A model generated the notes under the pieces. That model was not told the origin of the DNA. It saw only the letters and a list, made by a program, of their open reading frames with translations, and did no database searches. Positions 51,855 through 60,230 of a DNA stretch of 64,000 nt are shown here, one piece after another. A program made the translations under genes and the position numbers. How positions within the stretch are numbered: the first letter of the stretch is position 1; every line of letters begins with the position of its first letter. Source of the stretch: JAAFHB01 sp942493325 (lineage in GTDB: Bacteria > Bacteroidota > Bacteroidia > Bacteroidales > Prolixibacteraceae); the NCBI GenBank assembly GCA_942493325.1, contig OW818689.1:5394001-5458000 (forward strand), given 5' to 3'.

Positions 51855-52937
51855 TCAGAATCCACCCTGATCTTCAATGAATTTCATCGCTTCATCGAGG
51901 GTTGGATTAAAATTGGAGCATCCGGGTTTGGTCACCAGGATCGCCCCGCACGCATTTCCCATCCTGCCGCATTTATACCAATCCCAGCTATTGAGAAATC
52001 CGTAGATAAAACCACTCGCAAATGCATCTCCTGCACCCAGTACATTCATCACCTCGACCTTAAAACCAGGCACATTGATAACCTCCCCGTTTTTTAGGTA
52101 AACTGTTGATCCTTTGGCCCCGCGTTTCAAAATCAATGCTTCAATACCCAAAGCCATTATTTTTTCAATGGCAGCATCCACATTTCCACGAATTTCAGGC
52201 GCTGAAATCTGCTGGTTCTTTATGGTTATCTGGCTAGGATCGCTCAGCATTGTCGCGAGGATCTCCTCCTCTGTTCCCAATGCTATTGTGCAATTCCGCA
52301 GGTAGGCGCGGGCTGTAATACCAAACGATCGGGCATCGTGCCACTGATCGGCCCGAAAGTCAAGGTCAATCACGATGGGAACATTATTCCGGACTGCCTC
52401 TTCGGCTGCAAAAAAGCCTGCTGAACGGCTGGGTTCAACATTCAATGCCGTTGCCGAGATTTCGAACAGGCGGCAAGCCCCGATATTTGCACGAATTACA
52501 TCATCAATGGTGACCCGTGAGTCGGCGCAATTCTCACGATAATAGACCAAAGGGAAATTGTTGGGTGGCTGAATACCCAGGATAACAGCACTCGTGCGGA
52601 AACCAGGCTTACGAGGGATAAATTTCGTTTCGACCCCTTCCTTAACCAGGAAATTCAATAGAAAATCGCCGATCTGATCCTGCCCGATGCCGGTGAGTAA
52701 AGCCGACCGAAGCCCTAATCGTTTGGCACCGACTGCAATATTGAGCGGCGATCCTCCCACATAGGCATTGAATGCTTTTATATCCACAAAATCAGCCCCG
52801 ATGTTCGCCGAATACAAATCGATCGACGATCGGCCATAGGCCATAAGGTCATACATCTTCTCCGTTGAGACATTTCCCCCGGAATGTGGAGTCCGGAGAT
52901 CGGAAACTGAAGCCGGAACTTTGATTTTTTCGTCCAT
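51855..52937 (-). CDS. iolC: 5-dehydro-2-deoxygluconokinase
   Basis: PfkB-family kinase that phosphorylates 2-deoxy-5-keto-gluconate. The 360-residue protein has AYGRSSIDLYS near the start, YVGGSPLNIAVGAKRLGL and the catalytic VLGAGDAFASGFIYGFL. An N-terminal extension of about 28 residues (with polar SVSDLRTPHSGG) precedes the usual beginning, so the ATG at residue 28 (MYDLMAYGRSS) is an alternative start. Gap of 39 bases from iolB. Confidence 0.94.
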   Translation of the reverse strand: MDEKIKVPASVSDLRTPHSGGNVSTEKMYDLMAYGRSSIDLYSANIGADFVDIKAFNAYVGGSPLNIAVGAKRLGLRSALLTGIGQDQIGDFLLNFLVKEGVETKFIPRKPGFRTSAVILGIQPPNNFPLVYYRENCADSRVTIDDVIRANIGACRLFEISATALNVEPSRSAGFFAAEEAVRNNVPIVIDLDFRADQWHDARSFGITARAYLRNCTIALGTEEEILATMLSDPSQITIKNQQISAPEIRGNVDAAIEKIMALGIEALILKRGAKGSTVYLKNGEVINVPGFKVEVMNVLGAGDAFASGFIYGFLNSWDWYKCGRMGNACGAILVTKPGCSNFNPTLDEAMKFIEDQGGF

Positions 52938-52976
52938 TGCAGCAAGTTTTGGTTATCTTTCTTTTGATATTCAGTT

Positions 52977-53873
52977 TCAGCCAAACTCATTCATTTCCCT
53001 GGTTACCATTGGAATCCGGGGATCCATTCCCTTCCATGTGCCGTAAATCCATTTATGATCCGGATCGTCAGAACCGGCCAGGCTTTGGTCACTCCCTGCG
53101 AGGAAATTCAGGTAATAGACATTATATCCGTGGCAGGCAACAACGGGATGGTAACCTTGCGGGATCAGAATAACATCATTATGACGGGCTACCGCGATTT
53201 CATCCAGGCTCCTGTTGTCGTTGTAAATCTTTTGTAAGGCAAACCCCTGCGGTTTGTCGATCTTGTAGAAATAGACCTCTTCGAGTTTTGCTTCGATCAG
53301 CTTTCCCGATTCAGGATCAACTTTACGCTCGTCGTGTTTGTGAGCAGGGAAGGAACTCCAGTTTCCGGATGGGGTATAAACCTCCACACAGACAAGTCGC
53401 TGGCATGGAGAGCCCGGCGGCAGTATCCTGTTGATCTGCCGGCTTGCATTATCACCACCCCGGTATTCGATACCCATCTTTACGACATCATCAGGAGTAA
53501 TGAAGGAAGGCGGAAAATGCTGATCAGCTACACACCAGCTGCACGCGATATCCAGGGTATCACTATCAGCAGTAAGCGTGAATGACGTGTCGGGTGGTAG
53601 GTATAATCCGTGGGGTAAACCACTGAAGACATCCTTCCGTCCGTTTTCTGTGCTCCACAATGCTGATCCTGATTCAACGGAAAAATTTCCGCCCAGTAAA
53701 ACAATCAGTAGTTCATTATTCCCGGTCTGATGTAACCATGTCTCGTTTTTCTTCAGTTTACGCGCCTCGAAATTCAGGTATTCCCACCCGGCCTCACCGC
53801 TTGAGATGCTTTGATAAATTGCTTCTCCGGGCGACGGTTTCGCGATCAGGCGACATTTTCTATCCTGGTTCAT
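52977..53873 (-). CDS. iolB: 5-deoxy-glucuronate isomerase
   Basis: Isomerises 5-deoxyglucuronate to 2-deoxy-5-keto-gluconate. The 298-residue bicupin protein has SSFPAHKHDERK with metal-binding His residues, EEVYFYKIDKPQGFALQKIY with the catalytic Glu, and PQGYHPVVACHGYNVYYLNFLAG. It overlaps the aldolase gene by four bases (ATGA type). Confidence 0.95.
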   Translation of the reverse strand: MNQDRKCRLIAKPSPGEAIYQSISSGEAGWEYLNFEARKLKKNETWLHQTGNNELLIVLLGGNFSVESGSALWSTENGRKDVFSGLPHGLYLPPDTSFTLTADSDTLDIACSWCVADQHFPPSFITPDDVVKMGIEYRGGDNASRQINRILPPGSPCQRLVCVEVYTPSGNWSSFPAHKHDERKVDPESGKLIEAKLEEVYFYKIDKPQGFALQKIYNDNRSLDEIAVARHNDVILIPQGYHPVVACHGYNVYYLNFLAGSDQSLAGSDDPDHKWIYGTWKGMDPRIPMVTREMNEFG

Positions 53874-54802
53874 AATTGGTGATGATTACCCGGTTTTAGT
53901 AATTTGCACTTTTGACAAACAAAGGCTTCCAGCGCCTTCATATATTCCCTGCCCGGTACAATCATATCAAATTTTTCGGGTGAGTCACGGAAAAATTCAC
54001 GATGGACGCGGGTCCATATCAGCCGCATATCGGTTGCAATATTGATTTTGCAAACTCCGTATTTTATAGCTTTCAGCAAATCATGTTCATCTGCACCTTT
54101 CGCATCTTCCCTTATTTTTCCTCCGGCCATGTTAATCCGGTTTACCTCTTCACGGGGAACTGCCGAAGCTCCGTGTAACACCAATGGAAATCGTGGAATT
54201 CGTTGCTGAATTTCTGCAAGGATTTTCAGGTTTAATCCTGATCCATGCGAAAATTTATAGGCGCCATGACTGGTCCCTGCAGCAACTGCCAGGCTGTCGC
54301 AACCTGTTCGGCGGACAAATTCCTCTGCCTGACGGGGATCGGTGTAAAGCGCTTGTTTTTCATCCACAGACAGGTGATCTTCCACACCACTTAAAATCCC
54401 CAGTTCAGCTTCCACTGCGATGCCACGGTGATGTGCCTCTTCAACAATGCTGCTTGTAATTAATATGTTATCTTCAAATTTTTCGTACGAAGCATCAATC
54501 ATCACGGAATTGTAATATCCCGACTCGATGGCGTTTATACAATGATCGAAATTTCCATGATCGAGGTGAACTGTAAAATTTACATCGGGATAAATTTTTT
54601 CAGCAGCACCTAAAATTGCTTCGAGCATTTCAGGATGCAAATAGTCACGCGCAACGGGAGTAAGCTGAATAATGACCGGAGAAGAGGCCATTCTGGCTCC
54701 CCTGAAAATGCCATGTACCTGTTCGGCATCGAAAATATTGAATGCGCCGATACCATATTTCCCGTATGCCTGCTGATAAATTTTTTGAATGGGAAGTCGC
54801 AT
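53870..54802 (-). CDS. iolJ: class II aldolase, probable 6-phospho-5-dehydro-2-deoxygluconate aldolase
   Basis: Cleaves the IolC product to dihydroxyacetone phosphate and malonate semialdehyde. The 310-residue zinc aldolase of the fructose-bisphosphate class II family has VHLDHGNFDHCINAI (Zn His and catalytic Asp), VEAELGILSGVEDH, AAGTSHGAYKF, LHGASAVPREEV and INIATDMRLIWTR. Sequence alone does not separate IolJ from ordinary FbaA/GatY; the overlap with iolB inside a complete iol cluster decides the call. Confidence 0.88.
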   Translation of the reverse strand: MRLPIQKIYQQAYGKYGIGAFNIFDAEQVHGIFRGARMASSPVIIQLTPVARDYLHPEMLEAILGAAEKIYPDVNFTVHLDHGNFDHCINAIESGYYNSVMIDASYEKFEDNILITSSIVEEAHHRGIAVEAELGILSGVEDHLSVDEKQALYTDPRQAEEFVRRTGCDSLAVAAGTSHGAYKFSHGSGLNLKILAEIQQRIPRFPLVLHGASAVPREEVNRINMAGGKIREDAKGADEHDLLKAIKYGVCKINIATDMRLIWTRVHREFFRDSPEKFDMIVPGREYMKALEAFVCQKCKLLKPGNHHQL

Positions 54803-54854
54803 GATTTCAATATTTTATTTTCATTCAATTTTTGAAGGGATTCAATCCCCACTA

Positions 54855-56666
54855 TCACCAAAAGAAATAATAAAGTGTTGCCAGTATTCCACATATACCG
54901 ATAGCCGCGATGTTAAACGTGTCAGTGGTTTTAAAAATCCCGTTTCTGATTATGATACCCCTGGCATCCATGGTTTGCTTTGTTGCATTCAGAATGATGA
55001 TCACCCCAATCAGAATGAAACCGGTGACCAGTACATAAATGGCTTCAAGTGCCAGATTTTTCATTGGAACAACAAAAAAGGCGGACACAAGTCCAACCAA
55101 AGAGGCGATACCGATTATTGTCCATCCCCTTTTAACTGCCTTGTTTGTAGCTATTTCATCAGCAAAGTGATTTTCAACGCGATGCGATTTATCCAGCAGG
55201 CTTAGCCCGATCATTACGACAGTAAGAATAATGAAGACATAACCGATGCGGAGGATAAATGGTAGGTCAGGATTTACAACTTTGAATACGATTCCCAGGG
55301 GAATGGTTAGCAAGGCGATCCATAACGCAGCATTTGCAGTAGCCTGCCGCCAGAATAATCCGCAAAAGAAAATCAGGAAAACTCCCGGGTAAATGTATCC
55401 GGTATACTCCTGTATGTACTGGTAAGCCTGATCGAGCGTTTTTAACCGGGGAGCAACAGATGTGGCAATTATAAGAGCAATCAGGGCCACGATTCGTCCA
55501 ATCCGAACCAACTGTTTTTCGGTGGCTTTTTTATTGATAAAGCTTTGGTAAATATCAATTGTGAAGATTGTCGAAGTGCTGTTAACGATTGAACTGATAG
55601 AAGATACGGCTGCGGCCGCAATTGCCGCGAAAGCAAGACCGGTTACCCCAACGGGTACAACATTATTCAGTAACCAGGGATAAGCTTCGTCCGATTTGGC
55701 CAAATCCGCTCCCAGGGCGAATGCTGCAATACCTGGAATGACAACCAGCAGTGGTATTAACAATTTAAGATAACCTGCAAACACTACTCCGTATTGTGCC
55801 TCCCTGATATTTTTTGCCGCAAGACCGCGCTGAATGATAAACTGATTAAATCCCCAGAATCCAAAATTGGTCAGCCACATAGAACCCAGGACAACCCCTA
55901 ACCCGGGAAGATCAAGAAATGCATCCTTTTTTCCGCCCAAACCATCGGGTACAAAAACGGTGGCTTTTTCAATAATCATGTGAAATTTCTGCGGTGCTTT
56001 GTCAATCAGTTCGGCAAACCCGGCCAAAAAGCCATGACCGGCACCTAATGCACTGACTGCGATGTATGTGGTAAATAATCCGCCTAATATCAGTACAATC
56101 ACATTGATTACATCGGTCCATGCAACCGCTTTCATTCCACCCCAAAGTGAATAGATTGCCGAGAAAAATGAAAATCCGATGATGCCGTAAATCAGCGGGA
56201 TCCCGATAATCCGTTCCATGGCCAGTGCCCCTAAATAGATAACGGCGGTCATATTTACAAAAATATAAACCAGGATCCAGAAGACTGCGAGACAGGTACT
56301 TACTCTTTTATCGTATCGTTGTGATAGAAACTGTGGCATGGTGTAGATTCCTTTCTCAATAAAAACCGGGAGAAAGTACCTGGCAACAAAAATCAGCACA
56401 ATGGCAGCAATCCATTCATAGGCTGCGATTGCCAGTCCGATGGCATAGCCCGAACCCGACATGGCGATAAAATGTTCGGCCGAAATATTTGCCGCCAGAA
56501 GCGTGGACCCGATTGCCCACCAGGGCAGGGAACGATTTGCCAGAAAATAATCCTGTGAAGTTTTTTGTTCTCCATTTTTTGTGCGCGAGACCCACAAACC
56601 GGTGAAGACAATAATGGAAGCATAACCAATGAAAATGATCCAGTCGATTGCGGTGAATTCTTTCAT
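54855..56666 (-). CDS. sodium:solute symporter (SSS family), probable myo-inositol transporter
   Basis: A 603-residue protein with about 14 transmembrane helices. TAIDWIIFIGYASIIVFTGLWVSR and the segment DYFLANRSLPWWAIGSTLLAANISAEHFIAMSG are typical of SLC5-like symporters; the helix broken at AANISAEH carries Na+ ligands. First gene of the iol transcription unit and divergent from AraC, so it most likely takes up inositol. It is 52 bases upstream of the aldolase gene. Confidence 0.9.
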   Translation of the reverse strand: MKEFTAIDWIIFIGYASIIVFTGLWVSRTKNGEQKTSQDYFLANRSLPWWAIGSTLLAANISAEHFIAMSGSGYAIGLAIAAYEWIAAIVLIFVARYFLPVFIEKGIYTMPQFLSQRYDKRVSTCLAVFWILVYIFVNMTAVIYLGALAMERIIGIPLIYGIIGFSFFSAIYSLWGGMKAVAWTDVINVIVLILGGLFTTYIAVSALGAGHGFLAGFAELIDKAPQKFHMIIEKATVFVPDGLGGKKDAFLDLPGLGVVLGSMWLTNFGFWGFNQFIIQRGLAAKNIREAQYGVVFAGYLKLLIPLLVVIPGIAAFALGADLAKSDEAYPWLLNNVVPVGVTGLAFAAIAAAAVSSISSIVNSTSTIFTIDIYQSFINKKATEKQLVRIGRIVALIALIIATSVAPRLKTLDQAYQYIQEYTGYIYPGVFLIFFCGLFWRQATANAALWIALLTIPLGIVFKVVNPDLPFILRIGYVFIILTVVMIGLSLLDKSHRVENHFADEIATNKAVKRGWTIIGIASLVGLVSAFFVVPMKNLALEAIYVLVTGFILIGVIIILNATKQTMDARGIIIRNGIFKTTDTFNIAAIGICGILATLYYFFW

Positions 56667-56695
56667 AAGTTAGATTTTTGGAGATGATGCCAAAA

Positions 56696-56703
56696 CAAAA
56701 TTA
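56696..56703 (-). promoter_or_regulatory. possible -7 element of the iol operon
   Basis: TAATTTTG on the minus strand fits TAnnTTTG and would start transcription about 25 bases before the symporter ATG at 56666. No -33 element at the right spacing; an AraC-activated promoter would not need one. Confidence 0.35.
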
Positions 56704-56808
56704 GTAAAGAAATTTTCCACTTCTTTTTGCTTTTTTATCTACATATAATGCTATTTTAGCAATAATGAATCCGGATCCATTTTTTCCGCTATAATTAACA
56801 AAGGAATT

Positions 56809-57720
56809 ATGAAACCATTCTACCAGAAACTGGCTTCCCCGCCTACCCAGTCCGTTATTTTCTTTGATGAAGAAAAACCTCATTTTTCGGTTCCCTGGCA
56901 TTTTCACCCCGAGATTGAAATCCTTTTTGTAGTAAAAAGTTCCGGAACGAGTTATGTGGGTGATGGTATTCACCGTTTCAGGGAGGGGGAAATCAGCATA
57001 ATTGGTGAAAACGTGCCGCACTGGTGGAAAAGTGACAGCAAATATTATGACGGAAAGGATACAACCGGTATCAAAGCACTGATCATTCAATTCAGAAAAG
57101 AGATTTTCGATAAAAACTTTATCAACCTTCCTGAGATGAACGGGATAAAAGAGTTGCTCGGGAAGTCGCAGCGGGGAATTCAATATACGGGTAAGAGCAG
57201 GAACCAGCTTGGCGAACAGATTGGAAAGATATTTCAGTTGTCAGGTCTTGCCCGGATAATAGAATTGATCGTATTACTTGATATGATGGCCGGAACCAGG
57301 GAATTTAAATACCACGCGAGTGTCGGGTATTCGAAGTCGCTAAATACCTATGATTTTCACAGGTTTAATAAGATCCATGAACATATTCTGTTAAACTTCA
57401 CCAAATCTATCCGGCTTGAAGCTGTTGCAGACAAGATTAATATGTGTCAGACTGCATTTTGCCGGTATTTTAAAAAGCATACGGGTAAAACTTTCTTCTC
57501 TTTCCTGAATGAAATGAGAATCGGACATGCCTGCAAGCTGATGGTTGAGGGCAATATGTCGATTTCAAGGGCAAGTGCCGAAAGCGGTTACAACAACCTC
57601 TCCCATTTCAATGTGCAGTTTAAACGGGTCATGAATTTAACTCCCTCAGAATACCTTTCGGCTTATAAAACCGATGAACCGGCTGTGCGCGATGCGGGCA
57701 GAAGAAGGAAGGAGACTTGA
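56809..57720 (+). CDS. AraC-family regulator, probable regulator of the iol cluster
   Basis: A 303-residue protein: N-terminal cupin sensor (PWHFHPEIEILFVVKSSGTSY, about residues 28-50, plus EGEISIIGENVPHWW) and two C-terminal helix-turn-helix motifs (KSIRLEAVADKINMCQTAFCRYFKKHTG and ISRASAESGYNNLSHFNVQFKR, about 200-290). It is divergent from the symporter gene by 142 bases, the usual place for a pathway-specific activator. The inducer is probably inositol or an intermediate; this is inference. Confidence 0.9.
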   Translation: MKPFYQKLASPPTQSVIFFDEEKPHFSVPWHFHPEIEILFVVKSSGTSYVGDGIHRFREGEISIIGENVPHWWKSDSKYYDGKDTTGIKALIIQFRKEIFDKNFINLPEMNGIKELLGKSQRGIQYTGKSRNQLGEQIGKIFQLSGLARIIELIVLLDMMAGTREFKYHASVGYSKSLNTYDFHRFNKIHEHILLNFTKSIRLEAVADKINMCQTAFCRYFKKHTGKTFFSFLNEMRIGHACKLMVEGNMSISRASAESGYNNLSHFNVQFKRVMNLTPSEYLSAYKTDEPAVRDAGRRRKET

Positions 57721-57723
57721 GGC

Positions 57724-57775
57724 GAACGGGCGACGAGGCGAACGGGCGATGTGGCGAACGAGCGAATGGAAATGG
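57724..57775. repeat. GCGAACGGGCGA repeat, right of the iol cluster
   Basis: GAACGGGCGACGAGGCG (57724-57740) is the inverse of 47339-47355. Further copies of GCGAACGGGCGA/GCGAACGAGCGA follow directly. It begins at the stop codon of the AraC gene. Confidence 0.85.
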
Positions 57776-57794
57776 GAATCTCAGAGTCAAGGAA

Positions 57795-57970
57795 AGTGAC
57801 CGGGTGACTTTTAAATTAACGAACGGACGCCCGCAGACTTTTAGTGACCGGGTGACTTTTAAAATAACGATCAAATGCTTTTTGATTTTGCTCAATCTAT
57901 AAATGCAGTCACCCGGTCACTTGCCATGAGCTGACTGTGCTCAATTTATAATCGCAGTCACCCGGTCACT
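57795..57970. repeat. four copies of a 15-base motif in opposed pairs
   Basis: AGTGACCGGGTGACT at 57795-57809 and 57843-57857 (period 48) is followed by its reverse complement AGTCACCCGGTCACT at 57907-57921 and 57956-57970 (period 49). The surrounding bases are also repeated, TTTTAAA(T/A)TAACGA on one side and GCTCAAT(C/T)TATAA on the other, so each arm is a direct duplication and the two arms are inverted. The RNA could form a large cruciform or hairpin. Confidence 0.9.
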
Positions 57971-58040
57971 TTTAAGAAAATATGCTAATTCTTTCGGAAT
58001 GAAATTGGTAAAATTGTAATCATTTTCAGCAACACCTTTT

Positions 58041-58111
58041 TTTGAACGAATTCGTGTAATTCGCTTTAATTCGGGAAATTAGTATAATTCGGTTTAATTC
58101 GTCTAATTCGT
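58041..58111. repeat. AATTCG-rich intergenic repeat
   Basis: TTGAACGAATTCGTGTAATTCG followed by more TTTAATTCG units, the inverse of the repeat at 46814-46890. Confidence 0.8.
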
Positions 58112-58888
58112 ATTTCCCAGGTATGTCGCAAGCTCCCCAATATGATCGGTGTTGAGGTAATCGACCCTGAGATTCATTAATGTTTTCCAGGCAGCAGGTG
58201 TGTCCGGGGCATTCCAGAATCTTATTTTCTTATCGAGACTGTGCACTGAATCAATGATTTGCTTTAATCGTTGTTCCTCCATTTCCGGTAATGCATCCAT
58301 TCCTTTCCATTGGGTAAATTGTGCAAGATTTTCGCTGTACAGGGCAATTCTTTTTAACTCACTTTGGTCATATTTCCGGTTAATATTTCCGTCAAAAAAT
58401 GTAAACGCGGGATACTGACTAAATTCGGAGGGTTCAGGCCGGTTACCCGTGATCACGATACGAACCGCATTTTTGTTCACCTTCTGATCAAAAACATCGG
58501 GATAGTGGCTTAATTTTTCCACCAGCAACGACAACGTTGGCTCAGCCGCCGTCTTTAAATCAATCATTAACTGATACGTTGAAGGGTGATCAACCCAGGC
58601 TTTTCCTCCGTTGGTTCTGAATAATTTCACGATCGGCAGAATATAAAGCGAATCGAGCGATTTTGCAGAGGTTAAATCCGATTTATTGTGAGCAACCAGT
58701 AGCTGCTGATCAACGATCCATATATCGGCTTCGATGGATCCGAAATGAGCGTTATAAGCCATGAAAAACGGATGCTTCTGTTCATAATCGTTATGAGAAT
58801 GAGCATTTAATGTCGTATACTGGGCATTTGCCGCGATGGAGATACTTAGAATAAGGAATAACGCGAAAAGCAGGTTTTTCATATTCAT
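58103..58888 (-). CDS. GDPD/PI-PLC-like phosphodiesterase, secreted
   Basis: A 261-residue protein with signal peptide (about residues 1-22, cleaved near ANAQ). LNAHSHNDYEQKHPFF carries the first catalytic His, GSIEADIWIVDQQLLVAHN the metal-binding Glu/Asp and second His, LMIDLKT a further acidic strand, which is the fold pattern of glycerophosphodiester phosphodiesterases and related PLC-like enzymes. It may release a headgroup such as glycerol phosphate or inositol phosphate outside the cell. Its place next to the inositol cluster makes an inositol lipid substrate attractive but unproved. Confidence 0.75.
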   Translation of the reverse strand: MNMKNLLFALFLILSISIAANAQYTTLNAHSHNDYEQKHPFFMAYNAHFGSIEADIWIVDQQLLVAHNKSDLTSAKSLDSLYILPIVKLFRTNGGKAWVDHPSTYQLMIDLKTAAEPTLSLLVEKLSHYPDVFDQKVNKNAVRIVITGNRPEPSEFSQYPAFTFFDGNINRKYDQSELKRIALYSENLAQFTQWKGMDALPEMEEQRLKQIIDSVHSLDKKIRFWNAPDTPAAWKTLMNLRVDYLNTDHIGELATYLGNTN

Positions 58889-59051
58889 TTAAAGATTAAA
58901 AAATTTTTCGGCTTCTCAATTGAACGGCATACCATAAAAACCGCGGCTACTGTTCAGTTGAACCGGGCCATAAAAATAAGCATAAATAGAGGACTTCAAA
59001 CGCAAAATAAGTTTGTACTTTCGTACGCAACATTAATTCGCTTTGATTGAT

Positions 59052-59939
59052 ATGAAGCATCCTGCCGAACAAATACCGGTTTACAGCCTGCATAATTTTA
59101 GTTCCCCGGAGCGCAAAAGTCAGCAGTTTCAGGTTGAGGTATTTGATGCCAACCGGCATTTTAGTGTGAAATATCCACACCGTCATGATTTTTTCGAAGT
59201 GCTGTATCTTCAGAAAGGGTCGGGTTTTCATGTAATTGACGGCAATAAATACCGGATTGAACCCCCCGCTGTATTTTTCCTGTCACCCGGACAGGCGCAC
59301 AAACTTGAACTTTCGCAGGATGTCGAAGGCTATATCTTTATTTTTACCGCCGATTTTTACCTGCTTAACAGAATCAACCAGAACAGCCTGATTGAATTTC
59401 CTTTCTTTTATACCATTCATCAGGATAATCCACCTTTGTTGCTTAAAAATGAGGGTGATATCCGGTTTTTGGAAACGTTGTTCAAACAAGGTATTGCTGA
59501 AATTAACCACGCGGGAGATCATATGCACGAAATGCTGCGTTCGATCCTCGACCTGATCCTGACCACCTGTGCGGCACGCTATCCCGTGAACGAAAATATG
59601 TTGAATAAGGGTAAAGGGCAAATTCTGGTCAAAAAATTCTTTCACCTGATTGAGGAAAATAATCATAAAAACCTGTCGCCGGGCGACTATGCCGATATAA
59701 TAGGCGTCACAGCCAATCATCTGACCCAGACTGTGAAAGCGTTTACCGGCAAAACATCTGTACAAATTATAAAAGCCAAGCAACTGCTCGAAATTAAACG
59801 CTTACTGGTTCATACCCATCTGAACATTTCAGAAATTGCAAACCAGTTAAACTTTGAAGATCAATCGTATTTTTCAAAATTCTTCAAACGCGAAACCGGG
59901 CTGACCCCGCTTCAGTATCGCTCGGAAGCACTGAAGTAG
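59052..59939 (+). CDS. AraC-family transcriptional regulator
   Basis: A 295-residue protein: cupin sensor domain (YPHRHDFFEVLYLQKGSGFHVI, PPAVFFLSPGQAHKLEL) and C-terminal AraC HTH pair (NLSPGDYADIIGVTANHLTQTVKAFTG; LNISEIANQLNFEDQSYFSKFFKRETG). I use the ATG at 59052; a TTG nine bases earlier is in frame. Divergent from the phosphodiesterase gene, which it may control. Not close in sequence to the AraC regulator of the iol cluster. Confidence 0.9.
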   Translation: MKHPAEQIPVYSLHNFSSPERKSQQFQVEVFDANRHFSVKYPHRHDFFEVLYLQKGSGFHVIDGNKYRIEPPAVFFLSPGQAHKLELSQDVEGYIFIFTADFYLLNRINQNSLIEFPFFYTIHQDNPPLLLKNEGDIRFLETLFKQGIAEINHAGDHMHEMLRSILDLILTTCAARYPVNENMLNKGKGQILVKKFFHLIEENNHKNLSPGDYADIIGVTANHLTQTVKAFTGKTSVQIIKAKQLLEIKRLLVHTHLNISEIANQLNFEDQSYFSKFFKRETGLTPLQYRSEALK

Positions 59940-60094
59940 CACATTAAAATTACCTTTACCAAATGCTCTTTAACACGCTGGTTTTTAGTAAATATATTTC
60001 AATTGAAAGTTTTGCAAAAATGTTAATCCATGAAAATTACCTAAAATAATTGCTTTTGACCAGTTTTCTTTGATGAATATTCATTTGCTTTGTA

Positions 60095-60172
60095 TTTTGC
60101 TGCTGGCGGCTGGCGGCTTGCGACTGGCAGTTGGCAGCAGTGGCCAGTAGCCAGTAGCCAGTTGCCAGAAGC
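60095..60172. repeat. CTGGCGG/CCAGTAG repeat upstream of ilvC
   Basis: CTGGCGGCTGGCGGCTTGCGACTGGCAGTTGGCAG then CCAGTAGCCAGTAGCCAGTTGCC: the two halves are inverse to each other. CTGGCGGCTTGC (60110-60121) matches the repeats that flank the four-helix-bundle gene at 38489 and 39063. The sequence lies in the 291-base gap between the AraC gene and ilvC; the rest of that gap shows no feature. Confidence 0.85.
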
Positions 60173-60230
60173 ATTTGAAATAGTTACAAGAAGCGCTTAT
60201 AATATATTATTCACTATAAAAATCATTAAA

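Larger units (their letters stand above)
57721..58102. other. 382-base intergenic region filled with repeats
   Basis: No gene. It contains, in order: GAACGGGCGACGAGGCG units (57721-57775), four copies of a 15-base motif (57795-57970) and an AATTCG-rich repeat (58041-58111). The open frame across 57629-57895 on the minus strand is an artefact of the repeats. Confidence 0.7.

Noticed and set aside
57795..57970. CRISPR-like array
   Set aside because: Only four copies, half of them inverted, with spacers that are themselves repeated; no cas genes.
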